Counted from the stretch's first letter, positions 38,461-50,760 are shown. The stretch is DNA of 64,000 bases from Citrobacter sp. R56 (GCF_016811995.1 NZ_CP069159.1:3720001-3784000), one strand, 5' to 3'. Notes: generated by a model not told the origin, from the sequence alone. Numbers and translations: made by a program.

Positions 38461-39834
38461 ATGATGGATGGTCAACAGCATGGCGAGCAGCTAAAGCGCG
38501 GCCTTAAAAACCGCCATATCCAGCTCATCGCTTTGGGTGGCGCGATAGGCACCGGGCTGTTCCTGGGTAGCGCTTCCGTTATTCAGTCTGCAGGACCCGG
38601 CATTATTCTGGGTTATGCGATCGCCGGTTTTATCGCTTTTTTAATCATGCGTCAGTTAGGTGAAATGGTCGTTGAAGAGCCTGTTGCGGGCTCCTTCAGT
38701 CATTTCGCCTACAAATATTGGGGCGGATTCGCCGGTTTTGCCTCCGGATGGAACTACTGGGTGCTGTACGTTCTGGTTGCGATGGCGGAACTGACCGCCG
38801 TTGGCAAGTATGTCCAGTTCTGGTGGCCGGAAATCCCGACCTGGGTCTCAGCTGCCGTCTTCTTTGTTGCCATCAACGCCATTAACCTGACCAACGTAAA
38901 AGTGTTCGGTGAAATGGAATTTTGGTTCGCCATTATTAAGGTTATCGCTGTTGTGGCGATGATCCTGTTCGGCGGCTGGCTGCTGTTTAGCGGTAACGGT
39001 GGTCCGCAGGCCAGCGTCAGCAACTTGTGGGATCAAGGTGGCTTCCTGCCTCATGGCTTCACCGGTCTGGTCATGATGATGGCCATTATCATGTTCTCGT
39101 TTGGCGGCCTTGAATTAGTGGGGATCACCGCCGCAGAAGCGGATAACCCGGAGCAAAGCATCCCGAAAGCCACTAACCAGGTTATCTACCGTATCCTGAT
39201 TTTCTATGTGGGTTCGCTGGCCGTCCTGCTCTCTCTGATGCCATGGACGCGTGTTACCGCTGACGTCAGCCCGTTCGTCCTGATCTTCCACGAACTGGGC
39301 GATACCTTTGTAGCGAACGCGCTGAACGTTGTGGTACTGACCGCCGCTCTTTCTGTCTATAACAGCTGCGTGTACTGTAACAGCCGTATGCTGTTCGGTC
39401 TGGCCCAGCAGGGTAACGCACCGAAAGCATTGATGAGTGTCGATAAACGCGGCGTGCCGGTGAACACCATTCTGGTTTCTGCGCTGGTCACCGCCCTGTG
39501 CGTACTGATCAACTACCTGGCGCCAGAATCTGCGTTCGGTCTGCTGATGGCGCTGGTCGTTTCTGCGCTGGTCATCAACTGGGCCATGATAAGCCTCGCG
39601 CATATCAAGTTCCGTCGCGCTAAAGAGCAACAGGGTGCAACCACCCGCTTCCCGGCGCTGTTTTATCCGTTAGGTAACTGGATCTGCCTGATTTTCATGG
39701 CGGCAGTGCTGGTGATTATGCTGATGACACCGGGTATGGCGATCTCCGTGTGGCTGATCCCGGTCTGGCTTGTGATCCTTGGCGTCGGCTATCTGTGCAA
39801 ACAGAAAACCGCTAAAGCCGTAAAAGCGCATTAA
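38461..39834 (+). CDS. aroP: Aromatic amino acid permease AroP
   Basis: Inner-membrane proton symporter for Phe, Tyr and Trp, amino acid-polyamine-organocation superfamily, 457 residues with 12 predicted helices. Family hallmarks are NRHIQLIALGGAIGTGLFLGS at helix 1 and FGGLELVGITAAEADNP at helix 6. Two ATGs are adjacent (38461, 38464) with GAGG upstream. In E. coli ampE follows; here a sugar transporter-glycosidase pair stands between. Confidence 0.96.
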   Translation: MMDGQQHGEQLKRGLKNRHIQLIALGGAIGTGLFLGSASVIQSAGPGIILGYAIAGFIAFLIMRQLGEMVVEEPVAGSFSHFAYKYWGGFAGFASGWNYWVLYVLVAMAELTAVGKYVQFWWPEIPTWVSAAVFFVAINAINLTNVKVFGEMEFWFAIIKVIAVVAMILFGGWLLFSGNGGPQASVSNLWDQGGFLPHGFTGLVMMMAIIMFSFGGLELVGITAAEADNPEQSIPKATNQVIYRILIFYVGSLAVLLSLMPWTRVTADVSPFVLIFHELGDTFVANALNVVVLTAALSVYNSCVYCNSRMLFGLAQQGNAPKALMSVDKRGVPVNTILVSALVTALCVLINYLAPESAFGLLMALVVSALVINWAMISLAHIKFRRAKEQQGATTRFPALFYPLGNWICLIFMAAVLVIMLMTPGMAISVWLIPVWLVILGVGYLCKQKTAKAVKAH

Positions 39835-39842
39835 TCTTCTCC

Positions 39843-39866
39843 ACCCTCACCCACCCGGGTGAGGGT
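39843..39866 (+). terminator. Hairpin after aroP
   Basis: Perfect 10-base stem ACCCTCACCC / GGGTGAGGGT with loop ACCC, 8 bases past the aroP stop. Only a short T stretch follows, so it is a moderate terminator at best. Confidence 0.55.
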
Positions 39867-39989
39867 TGTTACCTGCCTCACACTTTCCCCCGCATAGCTA
39901 TTTTGTCCATATCCCTGACCTTTTACTGCAACGCAATTACCCATACCGGAGCGAATAATCCTCTTCACACCTGATGGGGAGAATTCTCA

Positions 39990-41396
39990 ATGGAAACGCG
40001 TAAGCTGTCTGTAAGAGAAAAGATCGGTTATGGCATGGGTGACGCCGGATGTAACATCATCTTTGGCGCTATTATGCTGTTTGTTAACTATTTTTATACG
40101 GATATTTTTGGTCTGGCTCCGGCACTGGTCGGCGTGTTGCTGCTTTCTGTGCGCGTCATTGACGCCGTCACTGACCCGATTATGGGGGCTCTGGCAGACC
40201 GCACGCGCAGCAAATACGGGCGTTTCCGCCCCTGGTTACTGTGGATTGCCTTCCCCTATGCTCTGTTCAGCGTACTGATGTTTACCACGCCTGAGTGGAG
40301 CTACAACAGCAAGGTTATCTATGCGTTTGTCACCTATTTCCTGTTATCCATCACTTACACGGCCATCAACATTCCTTATTGCTCGTTAGGCAGTGTCATC
40401 ACCAACGACCCGAAAGAGCGCGTCGCCTGTCAGTCTTATCGCTTTGTACTGGTGGGTATCGCCACCCTGCTGCTGTCGCTTACGCTCTTGCCAATGGCGG
40501 ACTGGTTCGGCGGCGAAAACAAAGCCAAAGGTTATCAGATGGCGATGACCGTACTGGCCTTTATCGGCATGTGCATGTTCTTGTTTTGCTTCGCCACTGT
40601 GCGCGAACGTATACGTCCGGCGGTCCCGACCAATGACGATTTAAAAGCCGACCTCAAAGACGTCTGGAAGAACGATCAGTGGGTTAAAATTCTGCTGTTA
40701 ACCCTGTGCAATGTATGCCCGGGGTTTATTCGCATGGCGGCAACCATGTATTACGTCACCTGGGTTATGCAACAGAGTACCCATTTCGCGACGCTGTTTA
40801 TCAGCCTGGGCGTGGTCGGAATGATGGGGGGCAGCATGCTGGCGAAAGTGCTGACGGACCGCTGGTGTAAACTGAAGGTGTTTTTCTGGACCAACATCGT
40901 ACTGGCGATTTTCTCCTGCGCCTTTTACTTCCTCGACCCGCATGCGACAACACTGATTGTCGTACTGTACGTACTGCTCAATATTCTCCATCAAATCCCT
41001 TCCCCGCTGCACTGGTCGCTAATGGCGGATGTGGATGACTACGGCGAATGGAAAACAGGTAAACGTATCACCGGGATCAGTTTTTCCGGCAACCTGTTCT
41101 TCCTGAAATTGGGTCTGGCGATTGCCGGGGCGATGGTGGGTTTTCTGCTCTCCTGGTACGGCTACGACGCCGGAGCGAAAGCGCAAAGTGAAAATGCCAT
41201 CAATGGCATTATGCTACTGTTCACCATCATTCCAGGCATTGGCTATCTGATCACTGCAGGTGTGGTTCGCCTGCTGAAAGTCGATCGCGAATTTATGCAG
41301 CAGATTCAGGCCGATCTGGAGAAACGCCGTATCAACTACCGCGAGCTCAACGAGTATCAGGACATTCACTCTGCAGAAACAGTAAGGAAAGCCTAA
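39990..41396 (+). CDS. GPH-family sugar:cation symporter (second copy)
   Basis: MelB-like transporter of 468 residues with about 12 hydrophobic segments. The cation-site loop reads DPIMGALADRTRSKYGRFRPW, and NIPYCSLGSVITNDPKERVACQSYR and LMADVDDYGEW are also family hallmarks. It differs from the symporter at 17493-18920, so the two are paralogues rather than a recent duplication. The ATG follows GGGGAG. The stop overlaps the GH43 start (TAATG), so the two proteins are made together; the pair is the likely importer and hydrolase of one arabino- or xylo-oligosaccharide. Confidence 0.9.
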   Translation: METRKLSVREKIGYGMGDAGCNIIFGAIMLFVNYFYTDIFGLAPALVGVLLLSVRVIDAVTDPIMGALADRTRSKYGRFRPWLLWIAFPYALFSVLMFTTPEWSYNSKVIYAFVTYFLLSITYTAINIPYCSLGSVITNDPKERVACQSYRFVLVGIATLLLSLTLLPMADWFGGENKAKGYQMAMTVLAFIGMCMFLFCFATVRERIRPAVPTNDDLKADLKDVWKNDQWVKILLLTLCNVCPGFIRMAATMYYVTWVMQQSTHFATLFISLGVVGMMGGSMLAKVLTDRWCKLKVFFWTNIVLAIFSCAFYFLDPHATTLIVVLYVLLNILHQIPSPLHWSLMADVDDYGEWKTGKRITGISFSGNLFFLKLGLAIAGAMVGFLLSWYGYDAGAKAQSENAINGIMLLFTIIPGIGYLITAGVVRLLKVDREFMQQIQADLEKRRINYRELNEYQDIHSAETVRKA

Positions 41397-42346
41397 TGCA
41401 CACCTGGCCAAATCCGTTTATTGAGCAACGCGCCGATCCGTTTATCCTGCAGGACGGCAGCCATTACTACTTCATTGCTTCCGTCCCGGAATACGATCGC
41501 CTGGAGATCCGTCGGGCTGATTCACTGGAAGGATTGCGCGATGCCACTTCCGTTGTGGTTTGGCGCAAGCCAGAAAGCGGCCCAATGAGCGAACTGATCT
41601 GGGCGCCAGAACTGCACCACATTGAAAATAAGTGGTACATCTATTTTGCCGCCGCGCACACCCAGGCGCTCGACAGTTTGGGCATGTTTCAGCACCGCAT
41701 GTTCGCCCTCGAGTGCACGAATGATGACCCACTCACTGGCGTTTGGGTTGAAAAAGGCCAGATAAAAACACCGTTCGACACCTTCGCGCTGGATGCCACC
41801 ACGTTTAGCCATCAGGGGAAACAGTGGTATCTGTGGGCGCAAAAATCGCCTGACATCGCCGGGAACTCGAACATCTATCTCGCTGAACTGTCCAATCCGT
41901 GGACGCTCAAAGGTGAGCCGGTCATGCTTAGCAAACCCGAGTATGACTGGGAATGTCGAGGCTTCCTGGTTAACGAAGGCCCCGCCGTTTTACGACTCGA
42001 CGATACGCTGTTTATCAGCTATTCGGCCAGCGCCACGGATGAAAACTACTGTATGGGGTTGCTGTGGATTGCGGCAGATGCCGATCCGCTGAACCCGGAT
42101 AACTGGCAAAAATCACCGCATCCGGTCTTTACCACCAGCAATGAAAACCGCCAGTACGGCCCTGGGCATAACAGTTTTACAAAAACGTCGGATGGAGAAG
42201 ATGTGCTGGTTTATCACGCACGTAACTACACCGAAATCGAAGGCGATCCGCTCTACGATCCTAATCGTCACACACGTCTGAAGTTAGTTCACTGGAAGGA
42301 AAACGGGATGCCTGATTTTGGCATCCCGCCTGTGGATACACCTTAA
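41396..42346 (+). CDS. GH43 family glycosidase, cytoplasmic
   Basis: Five-bladed beta-propeller glycosidase of family GH43, 316 residues. The catalytic triad is visible: base D14 in RADPFI, pKa-tuning D133 in ALDATTF, and acid E194 in VNEGPAV. QYGPGHNSF near residue 252 is also typical of the arabinofuranosidase/arabinanase branch. There is no signal peptide. It overlaps the GPH symporter gene by one base. An alpha-L-arabinofuranosidase or exo-arabinanase role is my best guess; beta-xylosidase cannot be excluded. A 9-base hairpin (42304-42328) lies in the last coding bases. Confidence 0.88.
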   Translation: MHTWPNPFIEQRADPFILQDGSHYYFIASVPEYDRLEIRRADSLEGLRDATSVVVWRKPESGPMSELIWAPELHHIENKWYIYFAAAHTQALDSLGMFQHRMFALECTNDDPLTGVWVEKGQIKTPFDTFALDATTFSHQGKQWYLWAQKSPDIAGNSNIYLAELSNPWTLKGEPVMLSKPEYDWECRGFLVNEGPAVLRLDDTLFISYSASATDENYCMGLLWIAADADPLNPDNWQKSPHPVFTTSNENRQYGPGHNSFTKTSDGEDVLVYHARNYTEIEGDPLYDPNRHTRLKLVHWKENGMPDFGIPPVDTP

Positions 42347-42348
42347 CT

Positions 42349-42418
42349 CATCGCCCGGTGGCGCTGCGCTTGCCAGACCTACTCTTCCGTAGGCCGGATA
42401 TGCGCAGCCTCATCCGGC
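42349..42418. repeat. REP pair between GH43 gene and ampE
   Basis: CGCCCGGTGGCGCTGCGCTT...CAGACCTAC (42349-42382) is followed by the facing copy GTAGGCCGGATATGCG...CATCCGGC (42389-42418), forming a BIME in the convergent gap. Confidence 0.8.
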
Positions 42419-42427
42419 GATACAACG

Positions 42428-43282
42428 TTAAATCAGCGTCCCATAAATCGTCAGCAGTGCTATCACTACCACCACCACAAATGACGCTTTCTTCGCCATC
42501 GAAACAGCGGCTTTTGGCGTTTCTACTTTGCCCGTATGTGACTCCCGCGCCAGTGAGAACTGCGCCAGACGCGTCAGCACCTGATACTGCGAGGTGCGCA
42601 GATCCGCCAGCGAAGCAAACCAGGCTGGCAACGCCTTCTCTCCATGTCCCAACAAAGCATAAACCACACCGGCAAGACGCACAGGGATCCAGTCCACCAC
42701 ATGCAAAATGGCATCAACCCCCGATTGCAGACGCTGATGCGGGTTTTGATAACGCGCCAGCCAGGATTGCCATGCGCGTAAAAAGGCGTAACCCATTAGC
42801 GTCACAGGCCCCCACGAACCACCGACAATAAACCAGAACAACGGCGCCAGATAGAAACGAAAGTTAATCCATAACAGCGCATTTTGCAGTTCACGCAGAA
42901 ACTCGCGCTCATTACACTCCGGCGGAACGCCATGGATCAGCGTCAACTCGTTGGCCATCGCCTCACGCGCATGCGCGTCATCGCGAGAAGCCGCATTCAG
43001 ATAGGCGTGATAATGCAGGCGAACTTTACCTGCGCCGACACAGAGCAGGCCGATCAAGATCCAGACCGCAAGCGTTGGGGCATTGAACAGTAAACCTTCC
43101 AGCGCGCGCAGCAGCAAAAAGGTGATGCCCATCGCAATCGCCGTCATTCCCAGCGTTCGCAGCATCGAAAAATGCTTAATGCGGCGGAAAAACGCCTCCA
43201 GCCGGTGATCGAGGTGCCAGTGTTCACCCAGCTTAAACAGGCGCTCAACGATCAGCACCAATAATGTTGTAAACAGCGTCAT
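42428..43282 (-). CDS. ampE: Inner membrane protein AmpE
   Basis: Membrane protein of 284 residues of the CobD/CbiB-like AmpE family, linked to beta-lactamase regulation through its operon with ampD. Hydrophobic segments lie near the N-terminus ([16 protein letters not shown]), at about 42-62, 68-85, 145-165 and at the extreme C-terminus ([17 protein letters not shown]). The start overlaps the ampD stop by four bases. A molecular function is not established. Confidence 0.94.
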   Translation of the reverse strand: MTLFTTLLVLIVERLFKLGEHWHLDHRLEAFFRRIKHFSMLRTLGMTAIAMGITFLLLRALEGLLFNAPTLAVWILIGLLCVGAGKVRLHYHAYLNAASRDDAHAREAMANELTLIHGVPPECNEREFLRELQNALLWINFRFYLAPLFWFIVGGSWGPVTLMGYAFLRAWQSWLARYQNPHQRLQSGVDAILHVVDWIPVRLAGVVYALLGHGEKALPAWFASLADLRTSQYQVLTRLAQFSLARESHTGKVETPKAAVSMAKKASFVVVVVIALLTIYGTLI

Positions 43283-43842
43283 GTCATCTCCTTGTGCGAC
43301 GAGGGGGTGACCAGAGCGCGAAACTTCGCCCAGTCAAACGACGGGCCAGGATCGGTTTTACGCTCAGGCGCGATATCGCAATGTCCGGTCATGTTGTTGG
43401 TTATTGCCGGGTAAAGCGCGATTAGCGTACGCGTCACTGCGGCCAGTTGCTGATACTGCTCATCGCTATAGGCCAACGTGTCTGTACCTTCCAGCTCAAT
43501 ACCGATGGAAAAATCATTACAGCGCTCACGCCCGTGATAGTTCGACACGCCTGCATGCCATGCTCGCTTATCGAAAGGAACATACTGGACGATTTCGCCA
43601 TCGCGGCGAATCAGACAATGGGCAGAAACACGCAGGTGCGCAATCCCGGCGAAAAATGGGTGGGCATCGGGATCCAGAGTTCCTGTGAATAATGCATCAA
43701 TCCAGGGGCCACCAAACTCACCGGGCGGTAAGCTGATATTGTGCACCACCAATAATGAAGGAATTTCGTCGTCCGGGCGGCAATCAAAATGCGGAGAGGG
43801 GACACGTCGCGCCTCTGCCAGCCATCCCTTGTCTAACAACAT
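43279..43842 (-). CDS. ampD: 1,6-anhydro-N-acetylmuramyl-L-alanine amidase
   Basis: Cytoplasmic zinc amidase that cleaves the peptide from 1,6-anhydroMurNAc in cell-wall recycling; its loss derepresses AmpC through AmpR. The 187 residues contain zinc ligands H34 (LLVVHNIS), H154 ([17 protein letters not shown]) and the Asp of that same stretch. It is slightly longer than E. coli AmpD (183) at the C-terminus. It forms an operon with ampE and is divergent from nadC. No ampC or ampR is in the window. Confidence 0.96.
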   Translation of the reverse strand: MLLDKGWLAEARRVPSPHFDCRPDDEIPSLLVVHNISLPPGEFGGPWIDALFTGTLDPDAHPFFAGIAHLRVSAHCLIRRDGEIVQYVPFDKRAWHAGVSNYHGRERCNDFSIGIELEGTDTLAYSDEQYQQLAAVTRTLIALYPAITNNMTGHCDIAPERKTDPGPSFDWAKFRALVTPSSHKEMT

Positions 43843-43904
43843 GCAAGCTCTCCTTAAATGTGGTGCTGATATCCGGTTCAGAGTAGCATGTTTCTACCTT
43901 ATGA

Positions 43905-44822
<918 letters not shown>

Positions 44823-44837
44823 TAGCGAATTGCATTG

Positions 44838-44920
44838 CTCGATGGCGCTTCGCTTATCGGGCCTGGTATTCTCGCTTCTTTTGTATGCCGGATAAGGCGC
44901 TTACGCCGCCATCCGGCATT
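44838..44920. repeat. BIME between nadC and ppdD
   Basis: A REP copy (CGATGGCGCTTCGCTTATCG..., 44838-44869) faces a second one (TGCCGGATAAGGCGCTTACG...CATCCGGCA, 44884-44920). It separates nadC from the pilus genes. Confidence 0.8.
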
Positions 44921-45066
44921 TTCTTCGAGCCTCTTCGCAAATACTCTGTCTGGCTTTGAAACCAACATAAATACGCCTGAACTCGCCTTCCCGTTTTGCT
45001 TTTTGCCTCTCGTATGCAGTGCCCTGTGTTTGCCACAGTAGCGCCAGCTAACTCAAGGAGCAGACA

Positions 45067-45504
45067 ATGGACAAGCAACGTGGCTTCACACTTATTGAAT
45101 TGATGGTCGTCATTGGCATCATCGCCATTTTAAGTGCTATTGGTATTCCGGCTTATCAGAACTACCTGCGTAAAGCGGCACTGACCGACATGCTGCAAAC
45201 CTTCGTCCCCTATCGCACCGCGGTGGAACTGTGCGCGCTGGACCATGGTGGGATGGATACGTGCAATGCCGGTACCAATGGTATTCCATCCCCCACGACC
45301 ACCCGCTATATCTCAGAAATGAGCGTAGTGAAAGGCGTCGTCATCCTTACAGGACAAGAAAGCCTCAATGGTCTGAGCGTCACCATGACGCCTGGCTGGG
45401 ATAACGCTAACGGTATTACTGGCTGGACACGCGTTTGCGCGATTCAGAATGACAGCGCATTGCAGCAAGCCTGCGAAGACGTTTTTCGCTTTGACGCCAA
45501 CTGA
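45067..45504 (+). CDS. ppdD: Type IV pilin-like major prepilin PpdD
   Basis: Type IVa prepilin of 145 residues. The leader MDKQRG is cut before F7 by a prepilin peptidase (not in this window), and FTLIELMVVIGIIAILSAIG is the conserved pilin helix with Glu5 of the mature chain. Four cysteines in the C-terminal part can form the two disulfides typical of PpdD. AAGGAG precedes the ATG. It is the first gene of ppdD-hofB-hofC. Confidence 0.96.
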   Translation: MDKQRGFTLIELMVVIGIIAILSAIGIPAYQNYLRKAALTDMLQTFVPYRTAVELCALDHGGMDTCNAGTNGIPSPTTTRYISEMSVVKGVVILTGQESLNGLSVTMTPGWDNANGITGWTRVCAIQNDSALQQACEDVFRFDAN

Positions 45505-45510
45505 GGTTAA

Positions 45511-46899
45511 ATGATGAAAGACGCACAACTCCAGGCCTTGTGCCAGCGCCATCAGGCTGTACTCATCAATGTGGATAGCGATACTGTCCATATCGCCGTG
45601 GTCGACTCGCCCTCTCAGGGATTGTTGGATGCGCTGCGGTTCGCGACGCAAAAACGGATCGATCTCGTGTGCTGGACCCTACAACAGATGGAAAGTCATC
45701 TGCACAAACCCCAACAAGCGCCGTCGACAGCTATCCCGGAAAACAGCCCCACTGCCGCTGGATTGCTGCATCAGACCTTACAGACGGCACTGGCAAAACG
45801 CGCCTCTGATATTCACATTGAACCGTCTGAAAACCATTACCGAATCAGACTGCGCGTGGACGGCGTGTTACACGCCTTGCCGAACATTTCGTCGGACACG
45901 GGCACCGCGCTGGCAGCAAGACTCAAAGTGCTGGGTCATCTGGACATCGCGGAACACCGTCTCCCACAGGACGGGCAGTTCACCATCGAATTAACCGGTA
46001 GCACAGTCTCATTTCGTATCGCCACGCTTCCCTGTCGGGGCGGAGAGAAAGTGGTGCTCCGCCTGCTACACCAGGTCAATCAGGCGTTGGACATAAAAAT
46101 GCTGGGGATGCAGGAATCCCAGTTAACCGAATTCATGCAAGCGCTACAGCAACCGCAGGGACTGGTGTTGGTCACAGGCCCGACAGGGAGCGGAAAAACC
46201 GTCACACTCTACAGCGCACTGCAAACACGCAACATGCCAGACCTTAACCTCTGCAGTGTGGAAGATCCGATCGAGATCCCCATTGAAGGTCTCAACCAGA
46301 CACAAATTCACCCTCGTGCGGGTCTCACCTTTCAGGGCGTATTACGTGCATTGCTGCGTCAGGACCCCGATATCATCATGGTTGGAGAAATCCGCGACGG
46401 AGAAACGGCGGAAATTGCCATTAAAGCGGCGCAAACCGGTCATTTGGTTCTCTCTACGCTACATACCAACTCAACCATTGAAACATTGGTCCGTTTGCAG
46501 CAAATGGGCGTGGCGCGTTGGATGCTTTCCTCAGCGTTGACGCTGGTGGTTGCACAACGGCTGGTGCGAAAACTGTGCCCGCACTGTCGGCATACCACCG
46601 GAGATTCCATAACTCTCCCGGCTGCACTATGGCCCACGTGGCTACCGCGCTGGCAGGCGCCCGGTTGCGAACATTGTCACCATGGGTTCTACGGGCGAAC
46701 GGCACTGTTCGAAGTCCTGCCCGTCACGCCAGCGCTCAGGCAACTCATCGCTAACGGAACTGACATTGAAACGCTTGAATCCCATGCCCAGCAGGCCGGT
46801 ATGCGTTCGCTTTTTGACAATGGCTGCCAGGCCGTTGAACAAGGATTAACGACATTTGAAGAGTTGATCCGTGTACTGGGTATGCCTCATGGCAGCTAA
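45511..46899 (+). CDS. hofB: Type IV pilus assembly ATPase HofB (PilB/GspE-like)
   Basis: Cytoplasmic hexameric ATPase that drives pilus extension, 462 residues. Walker A GPTGSGKT lies near residue 224, the Asp box with GEIRDGETAEIA and the His box LSTLHTNS follow, and a four-cysteine zinc site (CPHC...CEHC) is near the C-terminus. The N-terminal domain is shorter than in GspE. It starts 6 bases after ppdD and overlaps hofC. Confidence 0.95.
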   Translation: MMKDAQLQALCQRHQAVLINVDSDTVHIAVVDSPSQGLLDALRFATQKRIDLVCWTLQQMESHLHKPQQAPSTAIPENSPTAAGLLHQTLQTALAKRASDIHIEPSENHYRIRLRVDGVLHALPNISSDTGTALAARLKVLGHLDIAEHRLPQDGQFTIELTGSTVSFRIATLPCRGGEKVVLRLLHQVNQALDIKMLGMQESQLTEFMQALQQPQGLVLVTGPTGSGKTVTLYSALQTRNMPDLNLCSVEDPIEIPIEGLNQTQIHPRAGLTFQGVLRALLRQDPDIIMVGEIRDGETAEIAIKAAQTGHLVLSTLHTNSTIETLVRLQQMGVARWMLSSALTLVVAQRLVRKLCPHCRHTTGDSITLPAALWPTWLPRWQAPGCEHCHHGFYGRTALFEVLPVTPALRQLIANGTDIETLESHAQQAGMRSLFDNGCQAVEQGLTTFEELIRVLGMPHGS

Positions 46900-48088
46900 A
46901 CAACTTTGGCGTTGGCAGGGCCTTAACAACGAAGGCGTCTCTGCCGACGGCACGTTGTGGGCTGAGAACCGGGTATTGTTGCTTGTGGCTCTGACGCAAC
47001 AACGAATTACACCGCTTCGTGTCAGGCGCATAAGCGTGAAAACCGCCCAATGGCGTGCCGAAAAAACCGCAGAACTTATCTACCAACTGGCAACGCTCCT
47101 CAAAGCAGGATTGACACTTTCAGAAGGGCTGACGTTACTTGCAGGGCAGCATCCCAGTGGGCAATGGCGGGCATTACTACACGTTCTGGCGCACGACCTG
47201 GAACAGGGAATACCGTTTTCCAGCGCGCTGTCGCAATGGTCTAATGTCTTTCCCCCGCTCTATCAGGCGATGATTCGTACTGGGGAATTAACGGGTAAGC
47301 TTGATGAATGCTGTTTTGAGCTGGCCCGCCAGCAAAAGGCGCAGCAGCTACTTACGGAAAAAGTGAAAAAAGCGCTGCGCTATCCCATCATCATTTTAAC
47401 CATGGCGGTACTGGTGGTTATCGCTATGCTGCACTTTGTTCTACCGGAATTTGCGGCGATCTATAAAACGTTCAATACACCGCTGCCCGCCCTGACGCGA
47501 GGGGTGATGGCATTCGCTGATTTTATGGCGTCCTCGGGATGGCTACTGGCGCTGCTTTGCATCCTGTTAGCGGTAGCAAATACGCTGCTAAGGCGAAAGC
47601 CTTCCTGGCAGATCGTGTGCCAGCGTATTCTGCTGAGAACGCCGGTGATTGGTCGTCTGGCTCGGGGACAGAAGCTCACTCAAATATTTACCATCCTGGC
47701 GCTGACGCAAAGTGCGGGCATCACTTTTTTACACGGGCTGGAGAGCGTGAGAGAAACGATCGTTTGCCCCTGGTGGTCGCAACGACTGATGCAAATTCAG
47801 CACGACATTACCGCAGGGCACCCCATCTGGCTGGCGTTCAAAAATGCCGGAGAATTTAGTCCATTATGCCTGCAACTGGTGAGAACAGGAGAAGCCTCTG
47901 GCTCGCTGGATACGATGCTGCATAACCTTGCCCGACATCACAGTGAAAATACGCTCTCCCTGGCAGATAACCTGGCGGCACTGCTGGAACCCACGCTGTT
48001 GGTGATAACCGGGTTAATTATAGGAACGCTGGTGGTGGCAATGTATTTGCCCATTTTCCATCTCGGGGATGCAATGAGCGGAGGATAG
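46889..48088 (+). CDS. hofC: Type IV pilus inner membrane platform protein HofC (PilC/GspF-like)
   Basis: Platform protein of 399 residues with two GspF domains. Family features are LATLLKAGLTLSEGL, MIRTGELTGKLDECC, LRYPIIILTMAVLVVIAMLHFVLPEF (the first long helix region) and LVRTGEASGSLDTML. The start at MAAKQLWRW (46889) overlaps the hofB stop by 11 bases. A slightly longer in-frame start at 46871 lies deeper in hofB and is less likely. It converges with guaC. Confidence 0.93.
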   Translation: MAAKQLWRWQGLNNEGVSADGTLWAENRVLLLVALTQQRITPLRVRRISVKTAQWRAEKTAELIYQLATLLKAGLTLSEGLTLLAGQHPSGQWRALLHVLAHDLEQGIPFSSALSQWSNVFPPLYQAMIRTGELTGKLDECCFELARQQKAQQLLTEKVKKALRYPIIILTMAVLVVIAMLHFVLPEFAAIYKTFNTPLPALTRGVMAFADFMASSGWLLALLCILLAVANTLLRRKPSWQIVCQRILLRTPVIGRLARGQKLTQIFTILALTQSAGITFLHGLESVRETIVCPWWSQRLMQIQHDITAGHPIWLAFKNAGEFSPLCLQLVRTGEASGSLDTMLHNLARHHSENTLSLADNLAALLEPTLLVITGLIIGTLVVAMYLPIFHLGDAMSGG

Positions 48089-48094
48089 TGAGAG

Positions 48095-48118
48095 GCTGGC
48101 GCTGAATACAGCGCCAGC
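48095..48118. terminator. Hairpin between hofC and guaC
   Basis: Perfect 10-base stem GCTGGCGCTG / CAGCGCCAGC with loop AATA lies in the 38-base convergent gap, so it can serve both genes. T runs are weak on both strands. Confidence 0.6.
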
Positions 48119-48126
48119 ACAGGCGA

Positions 48127-49170
48127 TTACAGGCTATTGAAAACGCGGTTTTCTTGTTCCTGAACGCGAATAAAGGTGGTGCGCTTGGTCAGTTCTTTCA
48201 GACGAGATGCCCCAACATAAGTACAGGCAGAACGCAAACCGCCCAGGATATCACGCGCGGTGTTTTCAACCGGGCCACGCAGCGGCAGCTTAACGGTTTT
48301 ACCCTCTGCGGCACGGTATTGCGCAACGCCACCTACGTGGCGAGTCATTGCAGACTCTGAGCTCATACCGTAGAACAGCATGAACTTCTCGCCGTTCTCT
48401 TCAACAATTCTCCCGCCGCTTTCTTCATGACCCGCCAGCATTCCGCCCAGCATCACGAAGTCTGCGCCACCGCCAAAGGCTTTGGCAACATCGCCTGGCA
48501 TCGTACAACCGCCATCGCTGACAATCATGCCGCCCAGACCGTGTGCTGCATCAGCACATTCAATCACAGCAGAAAGCTGCGGATAGCCCACGCCGGTTTT
48601 CACTCGGGTTGTGCATACAGAACCAGGGCCAATCCCGACCTTCACGATATCCGCGCCGGAAAGAACCAGTTCTTCACACATTTCACCGGTGACCACATTA
48701 CCTGCACAGATGGTTTTTGTTGGCCATGCTTCCCGCGCTTTCGCCACGAACTGTACGAAATGTTCAGAGTAACCGTTTGCCACATCAATACAGATAAAGT
48801 TCAGTACCGGATTCAGCGCCAGAATCTGATTCGTTTTTTCAAAATCAGCATCAGAAGTCCCGGTAGAGACCATCACGTGCTTAATCACATCTGCAGATGC
48901 TTCACTGACAAACGCGCTCCAGTCTTCAACGGAGTAGTGCTTGTGAACGGCGGTCAGAATACCGAAAGAGGCCAAAGCGGCAGCCATCGAAAATGTGCCA
49001 ACGGTGTCCATATTCGCAGCAATAACCGGGACGCCAGACCAGGTCTGACCTGAGTGTTTAAAGGTAAATTCACGTTCCAGTTCAACATCGGAACGACTTT
49101 TGAGAGTAGAACGCTTAGGGCGGATAAGAACGTCTTTGAAACCTAACTTCAGATCTTCTTCGATACGCAT
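48127..49170 (-). CDS. guaC: GMP reductase
   Basis: NADPH-dependent reduction of GMP to IMP, linking guanine and adenine nucleotide pools. TIM-barrel protein of 347 residues, the E. coli length, with the IMPDH/GMPR signature [14 protein letters not shown] carrying the catalytic cysteine near residue 186, and the [10 protein letters not shown] and [16 protein letters not shown] stretches. It is divergent from coaE. Confidence 0.97.
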   Translation of the reverse strand: MRIEEDLKLGFKDVLIRPKRSTLKSRSDVELEREFTFKHSGQTWSGVPVIAANMDTVGTFSMAAALASFGILTAVHKHYSVEDWSAFVSEASADVIKHVMVSTGTSDADFEKTNQILALNPVLNFICIDVANGYSEHFVQFVAKAREAWPTKTICAGNVVTGEMCEELVLSGADIVKVGIGPGSVCTTRVKTGVGYPQLSAVIECADAAHGLGGMIVSDGGCTMPGDVAKAFGGGADFVMLGGMLAGHEESGGRIVEENGEKFMLFYGMSSESAMTRHVGGVAQYRAAEGKTVKLPLRGPVENTARDILGGLRSACTYVGASRLKELTKRTTFIRVQEQENRVFNSL

Positions 49171-49396
49171 GTGCGGATTCCTGGGGTTAATGGCTATTAG
49201 AATGAGAGCACAACTCCAGTGACGCTATCATACGCACTAATCATGGCTGCGCAAGACTGCGAAATTCTCTTTTTTTACGCTACAATCCCATAAATTTACC
49301 TGGCGAACAGTGGGCAAACCCCACGACAGCCTCGCCTTCGCATGTTTAACTTTTAACCATTTGATTATCAAAATCAATTTCCCGGGATCAAATAAT

Positions 49397-50760
<1,364 letters not shown>

